Positions 37,912-48,798 of a DNA stretch of 64,000 nucleotides are shown here, one piece after another. The DNA comes from an uncultured Pelagibacteraceae bacterium (lineage in GTDB: Bacteria > Pseudomonadota > Alphaproteobacteria > Pelagibacterales > Pelagibacteraceae). Location: contig CACOVP010000003.1 in assembly GCA_902630665.1 (NCBI GenBank), positions 1 through 64,000 of the forward strand, written 5' to 3'. The notes under the pieces were generated by a model. The model had not been told where the DNA came from and searched no databases. It saw only the letters and a program-made list of their open reading frames with translations. Position 1 is the stretch's first letter. Each line of letters starts with the position of its first letter. The position numbers were made by a program, and so were the translations under genes.

Positions 37912-39168
37912 TTAGATTCTAGCCATTTTGGCCTGATTTCCAAGTTCTTCTTCTATGCGTAATAACCTGTTATATTTAGCTACTCTTTCAGATCTCGCCA
38001 GAGATCCAGTTTTAATTTGAGAAGACATGGTTGCGGATGCCAAATCAGCGATAAATGTATCTTCGGTATCCCCAGATCTATGAGAAATGATAGTATTAAA
38101 ATCTGCGGCTTTTGCCATAGAAATTACCTCTAAAGTTTCAGTTAAAGTGCCTATTTGATTAGGTTTTACTAAAATACAATTTGCTGATTTTTCATTTATT
38201 CCTTTACTTAAACGTTTCGCATTTGTAACGAATAAATCATCTCCTACAATTTGAACACTTTTCCCTATTTTGTTTGTAATTTTTTTCCATGACTCCCAGT
38301 CTTCTTCGGCAAAAGGATCCTCTATTGATTTTATTGGATAGCTTGATGTTAGTTTTTTATAATAATTAATATTATCTTCGACTGATGTATAATTTTTAGA
38401 CTGAATTGAATACTCCCCTTTCTCATTAATTAATTCATTAGCTGCTACATCTAAGCAAATAACTATATCTTTTCCTGGTTTTAAATTTGACTTTTCTATT
38501 GCATTTACAATTAACTCTAAAGCTTGCTCATTAGTATTAATTGATGGAGCAAATCCACCTTCATCTCCTACATTTGTAAGCATTTTGTTAGATTTTAGTA
38601 ATTTCTTCAAACTTTGAATAACAACATAACATTTTTCAATAGCATCCATAAAATTTTTAGCTGAGTCAGGTCTAATCATAAATTCTTGAATATTTAAGTC
38701 ATTGTCGGCATGAGCACCGCCATTAATAATATTCATTAATGGTATAGGTAATGAAAAAGTGTCTCCAAGATATTTAAATAATGATTTTTTGTTTGTTAAA
38801 GCTGAACATTTCGAATTAGCTAGTGAAACTGCTAAAGTAGCATTTGCTCCCAAATTTGTTTTATTTTCACTTCCATCTAAATCTAATAAAGCTCTATCAA
38901 TTTTTTTTTGGTCGTCTGAATCTAAACCTTTAAGTTTATTTGAAATTTTATTATTTATATTTTCAACTGCAATATTTACACTTTTGCCTAAAAAATTATT
39001 CTTATCCTTATCTCTTAATTCGTGTGCTTCAAATGCACCAGTTGATGCACCTGATGGAGAAATTGCAGTGGCAGAAATATTATTTTCTAAAAAAACTTCT
39101 GCTTCAACTGTTGGATTTCCTCTGCTATCAAAGACCTGTCTGCCTTTTATACTTTTAATTTTTGCCAT
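37912..39168 (-). CDS. eno: Enolase
   Basis: IKGRQVFDSRGNPTVEAEV, INGGAHADNDLNIQEFMI, SIEDPFAEEDWESW, SHRSGDTEDTFIADLA. Confidence 0.97.
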   Translation of the reverse strand: MAKIKSIKGRQVFDSRGNPTVEAEVFLENNISATAISPSGASTGAFEAHELRDKDKNNFLGKSVNIAVENINNKISNKLKGLDSDDQKKIDRALLDLDGSENKTNLGANATLAVSLANSKCSALTNKKSLFKYLGDTFSLPIPLMNIINGGAHADNDLNIQEFMIRPDSAKNFMDAIEKCYVVIQSLKKLLKSNKMLTNVGDEGGFAPSINTNEQALELIVNAIEKSNLKPGKDIVICLDVAANELINEKGEYSIQSKNYTSVEDNINYYKKLTSSYPIKSIEDPFAEEDWESWKKITNKIGKSVQIVGDDLFVTNAKRLSKGINEKSANCILVKPNQIGTLTETLEVISMAKAADFNTIISHRSGDTEDTFIADLASATMSSQIKTGSLARSERVAKYNRLLRIEEELGNQAKMARI

Positions 39169-39170
39169 TC

Positions 39171-39992
39171 TTATTTTACTATCTTGTCAATCTCGGTAAG
39201 TTTTTTTAATAAAGTTTTTACTTCATTTAATGGAACCATGTTTGGACCATCTGATGGAGCGTTATCTGGATCCTCATGTGTTTCTATGAAGATTGCCCCT
39301 ACTCCAACAGCGATAGCTGCACGAGCTAAATAAGGAACGAACTCTCTCTGCCCGCCACTTTTCTCTCCCATGCCACCTGGTTGTTGTACTGAATGAGTTG
39401 CGTCAAAAACAATTGGAAATCCATATTTAGACATTATAGGTAAGGCTCTCATATCTGAAACTAAAGTATTATAACCAAAACTCGCCCCTCTTTCTGTAAT
39501 TAAAATATTTTTATTCCCTGAGTCTTCAATTTTTTTTATTACATTAGCCATATCCCACGGAGCTAAAAATTGCCCTTTCTTGACATTAATTATTTTGCCA
39601 GTTTTCGCTGCAGCGATTAATAAATCAGTTTGTCTACATAAGAAAGCTGGAATTTGCAAAACATCTACATGATTGGAAACTATAGAGCATTGTTCGGAAG
39701 TATGAACATCGGTTAAGACTGGAACACCAATATCTTTTCTGATTTTATCAAAAATCGGAAGTGATTTTTCTAAACCCAAACCTCTTTTTCCTTTCAAACT
39801 TGTTCTGTTAGCTTTGTCAAAAGAAGTTTTGTAAATTAGATTAATACCTATTTCGCTTGTAATTTTTTTAAGTTCGGCTGAGATCTTAATTGCATGCTCT
39901 TCACTCTCAAGCTGACAAGGTCCTGCAATTAAAGTGAAGGGTTTGTTGTTAGCGATTTCAAAATTAGAGCATTTTACTTTATGATTATTCAT
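39171..39992 (-). CDS. kdsA: KDO-8-phosphate synthase
   Basis: [51 protein letters not shown]. Confidence 0.95.
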   Translation of the reverse strand: MNNHKVKCSNFEIANNKPFTLIAGPCQLESEEHAIKISAELKKITSEIGINLIYKTSFDKANRTSLKGKRGLGLEKSLPIFDKIRKDIGVPVLTDVHTSEQCSIVSNHVDVLQIPAFLCRQTDLLIAAAKTGKIINVKKGQFLAPWDMANVIKKIEDSGNKNILITERGASFGYNTLVSDMRALPIMSKYGFPIVFDATHSVQQPGGMGEKSGGQREFVPYLARAAIAVGVGAIFIETHEDPDNAPSDGPNMVPLNEVKTLLKKLTEIDKIVK

Positions 39993-41611
39993 TTTTTCGA
40001 ATTGATTTTTGCAGCCTCAATAAATGATGAGAATAAAGGATGTGGTGCTAAAGGTCTAGATTTAAATTCAGGATGAAACTGAACACCAATAAACCAAGGA
40101 TGGTTTTCCAATTCTATAATTTCTGGCAATTTATTGTCCGGAGATAAGCCTGAAAAAATCATTCCTCTATTTTCAAAATCTTTTTTATAGTTGATGTTAA
40201 CTTCATACCTATGACGATGTCTTTCATTTATTTTCAATGCATTATAAATTTTACTTATTTTTGTGTCTTTTTTAAGTCTTGCTTCATAACTACCCAAACG
40301 CATTGTTCCGCCTAAATTTTTGTCAGTGCCCTTCATTAATTTCCCATTTTTGGTCCATTCACTCATAAGTCCAACGACTGAAGCTTTTGATTGTCCAAAT
40401 TCACTTGATGTTGCTTTTTTAATATTTAATTTATTCCTAGCGAATTCAATCACAGCCATTTGCATGCCAAAGCATATGCCTAGAAAAGGGATTTTGTTTA
40501 ATCTTGCATAATTAATAGCTGCTATTTTTCCTTCTGTTCCTCTTTTGCCAAATCCCCCTGGTATTAAAATTCCAGATACTCCTTTAAGTTTATTTTTTAT
40601 TTCACTAGGTTTTAAAAAGTCAGATTCAATTCTAATTAAATTTACTTTTAAATTATTTGCTATTCCACCGTGGGTTAAGGCCTCGTCTAATGATTTATAA
40701 GCATCTTTAAGTTCAACATATTTTCCAATTATTGCTATGTTAACTTTATTTTTTGTTTTTAAAACTAATTTTGTAATTTTTTTCCAAGGCGAAAGATTTA
40801 CTTTTTTCTTAGATCTAATTTTAAAAAATCTTAAAACTCTTTCGTCTAATTTTTCTTTATTAAAACTAATCGGAGCTTCATAAATTGTTTTTACATCTAC
40901 AGTTTCTATGACATCTTCTATTGTAACGTTGCAAAACAATGAAATTTTCTTCCTTTGGTCTAAAGGTATAGACCTTTCAGATCTGCAGATAATAATATCT
41001 GGTTGAATACCTATGCTCCTTAATTCTTTAACTGAATGTTGGGTTGGTTTTGTTTTTATCTCATCAGATGCCTTCATGTAAGGAACTAAAGTTAGGTGAA
41101 TGAATAATGTATTTTTTTTACCAATTTCATTTGAAAATTGTCTTATTGCTTCTAGAAAAGGTAAACTTTCGATATCCCCGACGGTGCCTCCTATCTCGCA
41201 AATAACAAAATCTTCTTTAGCAACATCATTTTTAATAAATTCTTTTATTCTATTTGTTATATGAGGGATAACTTGCACGGTTTTCCCTAAATATTTTCCC
41301 TGTCGTTCCCTTTTTAAAACATCGCTATAAATTTTACCTGTAGTGATATTATCTGACTTTTTTGCTAAAATTCCTGAAAATCTCTCATAGTGTCCCAAGT
41401 CTAAATCTGTTTCAGCCCCATCATCAGTAACAAAAACTTCACCGTGTTGAAATGGGCTCATAGTTCCAGGATCTACATTTAGATATGGATCAAGTTTTCT
41501 AATTCTTACTTTATATCCTCGAGATTGTAATAAATATGCAAGTGATGCAGATGATAATCCTTTTCCTAAAGAAGAAACCACGCCGCCAGTAACGAATATG
41601 TATCGCGCCAT
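39989..41611 (-). CDS. pyrG: CTP synthase
   Basis: [58 protein letters not shown]; class I GATase domain ([16 protein letters not shown]). Confidence 0.97.
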   Translation of the reverse strand: MARYIFVTGGVVSSLGKGLSSASLAYLLQSRGYKVRIRKLDPYLNVDPGTMSPFQHGEVFVTDDGAETDLDLGHYERFSGILAKKSDNITTGKIYSDVLKRERQGKYLGKTVQVIPHITNRIKEFIKNDVAKEDFVICEIGGTVGDIESLPFLEAIRQFSNEIGKKNTLFIHLTLVPYMKASDEIKTKPTQHSVKELRSIGIQPDIIICRSERSIPLDQRKKISLFCNVTIEDVIETVDVKTIYEAPISFNKEKLDERVLRFFKIRSKKKVNLSPWKKITKLVLKTKNKVNIAIIGKYVELKDAYKSLDEALTHGGIANNLKVNLIRIESDFLKPSEIKNKLKGVSGILIPGGFGKRGTEGKIAAINYARLNKIPFLGICFGMQMAVIEFARNKLNIKKATSSEFGQSKASVVGLMSEWTKNGKLMKGTDKNLGGTMRLGSYEARLKKDTKISKIYNALKINERHRHRYEVNINYKKDFENRGMIFSGLSPDNKLPEIIELENHPWFIGVQFHPEFKSRPLAPHPLFSSFIEAAKINSKK

Positions 41612-41655
41612 GGAAGTATGTTATACTTTAAAAATTGAAAATTATAAAGTCTTAA

Positions 41656-41955
41656 TTATTTAGATTGAGGTACTTGAGGAAGATTAGAATTTTCCTCTTC
41701 TTCTTTTTCTAAAACAGATTGTGTTTCACGCAACTCATCTCTGGAAATCGCTACAATTGCAATACTACAGATAATAAATAATGCTGCTATTATTGAGGTA
41801 AACTTAGTCAAGAAAGTTCCAACCGACCTAGAAGATGTGAAATTATCTTGTGAAACACCTAGGCCCAAGGCTCCACCTTCAGATCTTTGCAATAAAACTA
41901 CAATAATTAATATTACTGCCAGAATGATATTAATTAAAATAAGTAAACTTTCCAT
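41656..41955 (-). CDS. secG: Preprotein translocase subunit SecG
   Basis: IVVLLQRSEGGALGLGVSQDNFTSSRSVGTFLTKFTSIIAALFI. Confidence 0.9.
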   Translation of the reverse strand: MESLLILINIILAVILIIVVLLQRSEGGALGLGVSQDNFTSSRSVGTFLTKFTSIIAALFIICSIAIVAISRDELRETQSVLEKEEEENSNLPQVPQSK

Positions 41956-41960
41956 GGGGC

Positions 41961-42704
41961 TTATCTATAGTAATTTTTTATTATATCAATAAATTTTTTT
42001 GAAGATTTTGATGCTCCACCAATCAAAAAACCGTCAATAGCATTAATTTCTTTGAAAATTTTAACGTTTTTACCATCAACTGATCCACCATAAAGGACTG
42101 CGGGACTTTTTTTTTTAAAAATTTCTTTTAAAACTTTTTTGATTTTAAGTACTGTTTTCTCTAGATCTAATTTAGTTGGTATTTTACCTGTTCCTATCGA
42201 CCATATTGGTTCATATGCAACAATTATATTATTACTATTAAAATTTTTTTCTAAAACTTTTGTAATTTGGTTTTTTAAAATAAATGAAGTTTTATTGTTT
42301 TTTTTTTCTTTGTCGTTTTCACCGATACAAAAAACTACTTTTAAATTATTTTTTAATGCATATTTAACTTTATTTTTTAACATCTCATTTGTATCTCCCT
42401 CTTTTCTATTGTCTGAGTGACCTACTAACGTATATTTAGCCCCAACTCTTTTAAGCATATAGGGACTTACGGCAGCAGTATCTGATGAAAATAGATCTTT
42501 TTGATAGCAGTTTTGTGATCCAATAAAAATGTTCTTTTTTTTAAAGTATTTAGAATAAGTCTCTATTAGGGTGTAAGGAGGAGTAACAATAACTCTATAT
42601 TTTTTACGATTTTTATCTTTTGAGTAAAAATAATTAATTTTATTGAGTATATTTATCGATTTTGGAACACCAAACATTTTCCAATTTCCAATAAAATACT
42701 TCAT
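41961..42704 (-). CDS. tpiA: Triosephosphate isomerase
   Basis: FIGNWKMFG, LVGHSDNRKEGDTNEML, VAYEPIWSIGTGKIPT, VLYGGSVDGKN. Confidence 0.95.
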   Translation of the reverse strand: MKYFIGNWKMFGVPKSINILNKINYFYSKDKNRKKYRVIVTPPYTLIETYSKYFKKKNIFIGSQNCYQKDLFSSDTAAVSPYMLKRVGAKYTLVGHSDNRKEGDTNEMLKNKVKYALKNNLKVVFCIGENDKEKKNNKTSFILKNQITKVLEKNFNSNNIIVAYEPIWSIGTGKIPTKLDLEKTVLKIKKVLKEIFKKKSPAVLYGGSVDGKNVKIFKEINAIDGFLIGGASKSSKKFIDIIKNYYR

Positions 42705-42767
42705 TATTTGCCTTAATATAAAATTTAATCTATAGGTGTATAATTTTAAACTTAATAATGTATTATA

Positions 42768-44222
42768 ATGTTAACTGCAATAGGTAAATTTTCTAAATCT
42801 TTTTTTATTAAACTTTTAGTAGGGATAATTATTCTTCCATTTATATTTTGGGGTATGGGCGATGTATTCAGAGGCGGAAACCAAAACGTAATCGCCTCGA
42901 TAGGTTCAGAAAAAATAAATACACAAGAATTTGTTAGTTATATGAGAAAATTAAATTTGAATGAGCAACAAATTAAAAATTTACCTAATACAGATTTAGT
43001 TGAAAAAATTTTATCTGAATTTATTGGTAAAAAAGTAATGGCATTAGAGATTGAAAAACTTGGTATCTCTATTAATGACAGCGCTTTAAGAAATATTATC
43101 AAAAATGATAAAATATTTTTTAAAGATGAAAAATTTTCCAGAATTGAATATGAAAAATTCTTATTAAAAAGTGGAGTTAGTGCTCCAATTTTTGAAGCAA
43201 ATATAATTGAACAAGAGAAGAGAAGGCAATTCTTGAGCTCATTATCTGGAGGTATAGTTATTCCTGAAGTTCTTATTAATCAAGAATTTAGGAAAGAAAA
43301 TCAAATAAAATCTATTAAGTATATTGATTTAAACGTTTATCATTCTAAAAACAAACCTTCTGAAACTGATAAAGAAGAACTTTATGAAAAAAATAAAAAT
43401 ATTTTTATTACAAAATTTAAAAATTTAAGATTTGCTGAAATTACGCCTCAAAAAATTAGTGGGAATAAAGAATATGATGAACGTTTCTTTAAACAATTAG
43501 ATATTATTGAAAATAATGTCTTAGATGGACAATCTTTTGATGAAACAGCTCAAGGTGACAATTTAGAGATAATAGATATTAAAAAAATAAATGCTAATAA
43601 AGAGGATGAAAACAAAAATAAAATTACTAATTTATCTAATGATTTATTTAAAAAGATCTATAACCTGAACTCTGCTAACAAACCTGAGATTATTAATATA
43701 AATAATAAGTATTATATTGCTGAAGTTTCAAAAATTGAGGATGAAGCGAGAACTTTTGACGATCCAGATGTTCAAAAAGCTTTAAATGCACAACTTAATT
43801 TTAAAAATAAAATTGAAAGTAATACCTCTATATTAAAGGATATAAGTATGGGAGCTTTAGATAAAACTAAATTTGATGAATTTGCATCAAAAAATAAATT
43901 AGATATCAAAAATTATACTCTTAAAAGCTTAAAACAAAATGAAATATTTTCCGAAAGTATTATTAGAAGAATTTTTTTAACAAAAGATGGTGAAATTGAT
44001 TTAGTAACCAACAATACTCTTACAAAAAACTTTTTAATATATGTTACCAACACAAAGCACAAAGATTTAAAAAAAGGCAGTAATGAATATGAGCAATATG
44101 AGGCTAAAGCTCGTTTAAATCTAATAAATAGAATTTATCAATCTCATGATAATAATCTCAACGAAAAATATGAAGTTGAATTAAATCAAAGAACAATTGA
44201 AAGAATTAAAAATTCATTTTAA
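42768..44222 (+). CDS. SurA/PpiD-like periplasmic chaperone
   Basis: N-terminal TM anchor (LLVGIIILPFIFWGMGDVFRG), SurA_N pattern (IASIGSEKINTQEFVSYM...), 484 aa. Confidence 0.82.
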   Translation: MLTAIGKFSKSFFIKLLVGIIILPFIFWGMGDVFRGGNQNVIASIGSEKINTQEFVSYMRKLNLNEQQIKNLPNTDLVEKILSEFIGKKVMALEIEKLGISINDSALRNIIKNDKIFFKDEKFSRIEYEKFLLKSGVSAPIFEANIIEQEKRRQFLSSLSGGIVIPEVLINQEFRKENQIKSIKYIDLNVYHSKNKPSETDKEELYEKNKNIFITKFKNLRFAEITPQKISGNKEYDERFFKQLDIIENNVLDGQSFDETAQGDNLEIIDIKKINANKEDENKNKITNLSNDLFKKIYNLNSANKPEIININNKYYIAEVSKIEDEARTFDDPDVQKALNAQLNFKNKIESNTSILKDISMGALDKTKFDEFASKNKLDIKNYTLKSLKQNEIFSESIIRRIFLTKDGEIDLVTNNTLTKNFLIYVTNTKHKDLKKGSNEYEQYEAKARLNLINRIYQSHDNNLNEKYEVELNQRTIERIKNSF

Positions 44223-45679
44223 TGCCAATAAACTTAAGTTTAAAAGACTTTAAAAAAAATCATCTTAAAAAAAAACACCAGATTTTATTTAACTCTAAGA
44301 ATTGTAAAAATTATAGTCAAATTGAAAACCTTTATAAGTTTCTTTTAGCAGAAAAAAATAGTTTTATTTTTGAGTCAGTTGAAAAAGGGACAATAAGAGG
44401 AAGGTATACAATAATTGGACTAAACCCTGATAAAATTTGGGATATTAATAATAATTCAATTATTTTACAAAGAGAAGGAAAGAAAATTTCAATTAGATCA
44501 AATCCACTGAAATATTTAAACAAGCTCATTAATGAGTTTGATATAAAAATACCAAAAGGACTACCTTCAATGGCCTCGATGTTAGTGGGTTATTTTTCTT
44601 ACGATATAATTCGCTATATCGAAAAGATACCAAATAAATGTAAGGATGATTTAAAAATTCCTGATGTAAGACTTTCTAGGCCAAAAAATTTGGTGATTTA
44701 TGATAATGTAAAAAAAAAAATTTATTACATCCAAAATATTTATGCTGATACTAAGATTAAAAATTATCAGCAAGAATATGAGTCTATAATTAAGAAATTT
44801 GAATTATACAAAAATTTTGGCAATATAAAATTACCTGATCGATTAACATTTAAATCTAATAAAAATATAATTAAGTCTAATATTTCTAGAAAAAAATTTG
44901 AGACACAAGTACAAAAAGCAAAATCTTATATTAAAAAAGGAGATATTTTTCAGGTAGTTTTAAGTCAAAGATTTGAAAGAAAAATTACAAAAAAACCAAT
45001 AGAGATATATAATCATCTAAGAAAATCTAATCCATCTCCTTTTATGTTTTATTTTAATTACAAAGACTTTAGTGTTCTAGGTAGTAGTCCAGAAATTTTA
45101 GTCAGACTTAGAGATAATAAAGTTACAATTAGACCTATTGCTGGTACCAGGCCGAGGGGAAGAAATAAAAAAGAAGATAAAAAATATCAGTTTGATTTAT
45201 TAAAAGATAAAAAAGAGTTAGCAGAACATCTAATGTTGTTAGACCTTGGGAGAAATGATGTAGGCAAAGTTTCAAAAATAAACTCGGTAAAAGTAACTGA
45301 AAAATTTAAAGTAGAAAAATATTCCCATGTAATGCATATCGTTTCTAATGTTGAAGGAAAATTTAATAAGGAGTTTTCTTTATTTGAAACACTTTTATCA
45401 GGATTTCCGGCAGGTACAGTTAGTGGAGCACCAAAAATTAGAGCTATGGAAATTATCGATGAGCTTGAAAAAAATAAAAGAAAATTATATGCAGGTGGTA
45501 TAGGATATTTTACGCCTAATAAAGAATTTGATACCTGTATTGCTTTAAGAACTGCTCTGATCAAAAATAATAAATTTTATGTTCAAGCTGGTGCGGGAGT
45601 GGTTGCTGATAGCAAGCCAAAAAAAGAATACGCAGAAACTGTTAACAAAGCTAAAGCACTGATGAAAGCTGTAGACTAA
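44222..45679 (+). CDS. trpE: Anthranilate synthase component I
   Basis: GDIFQVVLSQRFE, GSSPEILVRL, IRPIAGTRPRGRNKKED, LDLGRNDVGKVS, FPAGTVSGAPKIRAMEIIDELE. Confidence 0.95.
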   Translation: MPINLSLKDFKKNHLKKKHQILFNSKNCKNYSQIENLYKFLLAEKNSFIFESVEKGTIRGRYTIIGLNPDKIWDINNNSIILQREGKKISIRSNPLKYLNKLINEFDIKIPKGLPSMASMLVGYFSYDIIRYIEKIPNKCKDDLKIPDVRLSRPKNLVIYDNVKKKIYYIQNIYADTKIKNYQQEYESIIKKFELYKNFGNIKLPDRLTFKSNKNIIKSNISRKKFETQVQKAKSYIKKGDIFQVVLSQRFERKITKKPIEIYNHLRKSNPSPFMFYFNYKDFSVLGSSPEILVRLRDNKVTIRPIAGTRPRGRNKKEDKKYQFDLLKDKKELAEHLMLLDLGRNDVGKVSKINSVKVTEKFKVEKYSHVMHIVSNVEGKFNKEFSLFETLLSGFPAGTVSGAPKIRAMEIIDELEKNKRKLYAGGIGYFTPNKEFDTCIALRTALIKNNKFYVQAGAGVVADSKPKKEYAETVNKAKALMKAVD

Positions 45680-46246
45680 ATGAAGATTTTGCTAATAGAT
45701 AACTACGATAGCTTCACATATAATTTATATCATTATATTTCTAAATTTAAAAAAAATGTTAAAGTAATTAGAAATGATAAAATCGATAGTAAAAAGATTT
45801 TCAAACAAAAATTTGATAAAATAGTAATTTCACCAGGTCCAGGTAACCCCAATCAAGCTGGTAATTGTCTAAACATTGTTAGAGAGGTTCACAAAAAAAT
45901 ACCTATTCTTGGTGTATGTTTAGGCCATCAAATCATTGGACAAGTATTTGGTGGTAAAATTATAAGTGCAAAAAACTTGATGCATGGAAAAACGAGTATC
46001 ATTCGCCATTTTAAAAATGGACTTTTTAAAAATATTCAAAATAATTTTAAGGCAACACGGTACCATAGTTTAGTAGTTGATCGTAAAAAATTCCCACAAA
46101 AACTAGTAATAACTGCTGAAACAAAAAATGGGACTATTATGGGGTTAATGCATAAAGACTTCAATATTCATGGGTTCCAATTTCATCCTGAGAGTATAAG
46201 TACTAAAGTAGGTATGAAGTTAATTAAAAATTTTATTAATAATTAA
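45680..46246 (+). CDS. trpG: Anthranilate synthase component II (glutamine amidotransferase)
   Basis: LLIDNYDSFTYNLYHY, ISPGPGNPNQAG, GVCLGHQIIGQVFGG, HGFQFHPESI. Confidence 0.95.
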   Translation: MKILLIDNYDSFTYNLYHYISKFKKNVKVIRNDKIDSKKIFKQKFDKIVISPGPGNPNQAGNCLNIVREVHKKIPILGVCLGHQIIGQVFGGKIISAKNLMHGKTSIIRHFKNGLFKNIQNNFKATRYHSLVVDRKKFPQKLVITAETKNGTIMGLMHKDFNIHGFQFHPESISTKVGMKLIKNFINN

Positions 46247-46247
46247 T

Positions 46248-47243
46248 ATGTCTAGGATAACAGATAATTTAAAAAAAGGTCAGAATCTTTCTTTCGAGGA
46301 AAGCAAAGTTTTGTTTAATGAACTTATGGAGGGTAAATATAATGAAAGTTCGATTATAGAAATTTTAGAGTCGCTTATTAAAAAAGGTGAAACCAAAGAA
46401 GAGTTAGCAGGAGGAATTTTCGTTTTAAGAGAAAAAGCTACTAAAGTTAAAGCTGATATAAACACCATAGATACATGCGGAACAGGAGGAGACGGGCAAA
46501 ATTCTCTTAATATTTCTACTGCGGCAGCCATAGTTTTAGCCAGTATGGGTGTCAAAGTAGCTAAACATGGTAATAAAGCTGTTTCATCTAACTGCGGGTC
46601 TGCAGATGTATTAGAAGCTTTAAAAATAAATATTAATTTGAAACCAAATGAAGCAGAGGAAAGTATAAAAAAATTTAATTTTGCTTTTATGTTTGCACCT
46701 AATTATCATTCAGCAATGAAACATGTGGGGCCTGCTAGAAAAAAAATGGGAAAAAAAACAATTTTTAATTTAATTGGTCCTTTAAGTAGTCCCGCGCAAG
46801 TAAAAAGACAAGTTATAGGAGTATTTGATAAAAAATGGATGAAACCTTTTGCTGAGGCAATTAAAGAAAATGGGGTCGTTCATGCTTTTATTGTTCATAG
46901 CGAAGATGGGATGGATGAAATATCGCCATTTGCAAAAACAAATGTAGTTGAGCTAAAAGATAATATTATTAAAGAATTTCAAATTGATCCAAAAACTTTA
47001 GGCATCGACTGTTCAATTAAGGAAAATTTAAAAGGAAAAAATGCTGAATATAATGCCGAAAAAATAATAGAAATATTTAAAGGCCAAAAAAATGAATTTT
47101 CTCAATCTGTCGCTCTCAATGTAGCAGCAGGGTTAATTGTTTCAGGTAAAGAAAATGATTTTAAATTATCATTTGAAAAGGCTTCAAAACATTTAAATTC
47201 AGGAAATGTGTTTCATCATTTAGTAAAAATTCAATCAAATTAA
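46248..47243 (+). CDS. trpD: Anthranilate phosphoribosyltransferase
   Basis: IDTCGTGGDGQNSLNISTAAA, KHGNKAVSSNCGSADVLEAL, FMFAPNYHSAMKHVGPARK. Confidence 0.96.
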   Translation: MSRITDNLKKGQNLSFEESKVLFNELMEGKYNESSIIEILESLIKKGETKEELAGGIFVLREKATKVKADINTIDTCGTGGDGQNSLNISTAAAIVLASMGVKVAKHGNKAVSSNCGSADVLEALKININLKPNEAEESIKKFNFAFMFAPNYHSAMKHVGPARKKMGKKTIFNLIGPLSSPAQVKRQVIGVFDKKWMKPFAEAIKENGVVHAFIVHSEDGMDEISPFAKTNVVELKDNIIKEFQIDPKTLGIDCSIKENLKGKNAEYNAEKIIEIFKGQKNEFSQSVALNVAAGLIVSGKENDFKLSFEKASKHLNSGNVFHHLVKIQSN

Positions 47244-48034
47244 TGACAAATATTTTAGAAAAAATTATTACGGATAAAAAAAACTCTTTAGAACTTATTA
47301 AAAAAGAAAAGTCTTTAGGCACTTTAGAAAAAAATATAAAAGATCAAATTTTTTTAAATTTTAAAGAAGTAATTCAAAAAAATAATAGTGTATCTTTAAT
47401 AGCAGAAATTAAAAAAGCTAGCCCTTCTGCTGGTGTTCTTATAAATAATTTTAATCATTTAGATATTGCAAAAATGTATATAGATAATGGTGCCACATGC
47501 CTTTCAGTTTTGACAGAGGAAAAGTATTTTTTAGGAAAATTGGATTATATTCATGATATAAAAAAACAATTTAAAATACCAATTCTAGCTAAAGATTTTT
47601 TTATAGATCCTTATCAAATTGCTTTATCTAAAAGCTATGGTTGCGATTGTGTTTTGGTAATAATTGCAGCACTTGATGGAACCCAAGCAGATGAAATTTA
47701 TTCCGAGGCATTAAAACATAAGCTATCAGTCATAGTTGAAGTGCATAATCAAAAAGAGGCTGAAATGGCCTTAAAATTTGATCAAGCATTAATTGGAATA
47801 AATAATAGGAATTTGAAAACACTTGAGGTTTCTTTAAATAATACCATTTCAATTTTTGAAGTTATTAAATCACATAAAGGCCCTATTATTTCTGAAAGCG
47901 GAATTAAAACCGCAAATGACGCAAAATATATTTACGAAAAAACCGGTATTAAAAATTTTCTTATTGGAGAATCACTTTTAAAATCTGACAATCCTAGTGA
48001 ATTAATGAAAAAATTAATTCAAATTAGTCAATAA
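47243..48034 (+). CDS. trpC: Indole-3-glycerol-phosphate synthase
   Basis: LIAEIKKASPSAGVL, LSVLTEEKYFLGKLDY, PILAKDFFIDPYQI, GINNRNLKTLEV, ISESGIKT. Confidence 0.95.
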   Translation: MTNILEKIITDKKNSLELIKKEKSLGTLEKNIKDQIFLNFKEVIQKNNSVSLIAEIKKASPSAGVLINNFNHLDIAKMYIDNGATCLSVLTEEKYFLGKLDYIHDIKKQFKIPILAKDFFIDPYQIALSKSYGCDCVLVIIAALDGTQADEIYSEALKHKLSVIVEVHNQKEAEMALKFDQALIGINNRNLKTLEVSLNNTISIFEVIKSHKGPIISESGIKTANDAKYIYEKTGIKNFLIGESLLKSDNPSELMKKLIQISQ

Positions 48035-48067
48035 ATTAGCTATTTATTTGAAGTTGTAATTTAAAAA

Positions 48068-48082
48068 GAACTTTTATAGAAC
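48068..48082. promoter_or_regulatory. SOS (LexA) box of the alphaproteobacterial GTTC-N7-GTTC type
   Basis: GAAC-TTTTATA-GAAC, reverse complement of GTTC-N7-GTTC, directly upstream of lexA. Confidence 0.78.
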
Positions 48083-48086
48083 ATAA

Positions 48087-48779
48087 ATGTACGAGGTTTG
48101 TTCTATGCTTACAAAAAAACAAAAAAACTTATTAATATTTATCAATAAGAAGATTAGATCTTCAGGTATTTCTCCGTCTTACGAAGAAATGAAAAATTCA
48201 CTCAACCTTAAGTCGAAATCAGGAATACATAGATTAATTTCTGCATTAGAAGAAAGAGGTTTTGTTAAGCGTTTGGCACATAAAGCAAGAGCATTAGAGG
48301 TAGTAAAATTACCAGAAAACGCTAGCGCAAATGATATATTTAACACATTTACACCAAGCGTTATCAAAGGCGGATTAGACAAGAATGATAATAAATCTAC
48401 TGATGTTTCAGTATTAGGAAGTATTGCAGCTGGTACACCGATTGAAGCTATTCAACAAGAAGTTGATAGAGTTGCCTTACCAGAAGATCTTCAAAATAAT
48501 GGTGAGCATTATGGCCTTAAAGTAAAAGGTGACTCAATGATTGAAGCAGGTATTGCTGACGGTGATACTGTTATTATAAAAAAAGTTTCAAATGTAGATA
48601 ATGGTCAGATTGCTGTAGTCTTAATAGACGACCAAGAAGCTACTTTAAAAAGAGTAAGAAAAAAAGGGAACACTATCGCTCTTGAAGCAGCAAATCGAAA
48701 TTATGGAACTAAAATTTACGCTGCGAATAGAATAAAAATACAAGGTAAACTTGTTTCTTTGTATAGAAACTTCCATTAA
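48087..48779 (+). CDS. lexA: LexA repressor (start may be MLTKKQ at 48105)
   Basis: SPSYEEMKNSLNLKSKSGIHRLISALEERGFVKRL wHTH; Ala-Gly cleavage site in GSIAAGTPIEA; VKGDSMIEAGIADGDTVII peptidase motif. Confidence 0.95.
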   Translation: MYEVCSMLTKKQKNLLIFINKKIRSSGISPSYEEMKNSLNLKSKSGIHRLISALEERGFVKRLAHKARALEVVKLPENASANDIFNTFTPSVIKGGLDKNDNKSTDVSVLGSIAAGTPIEAIQQEVDRVALPEDLQNNGEHYGLKVKGDSMIEAGIADGDTVIIKKVSNVDNGQIAVVLIDDQEATLKRVRKKGNTIALEAANRNYGTKIYAANRIKIQGKLVSLYRNFH

Positions 48780-48798
48780 AATAGTCTAATTAATAAAA

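Noticed and set aside
38759-39199. Plus-strand 146-aa and 72-aa ORFs
   Set aside because: Antisense to enolase; no family resemblance.
45187-45564. Minus-strand 125-aa ORF
   Set aside because: Antisense inside trpE, which has full motif support.
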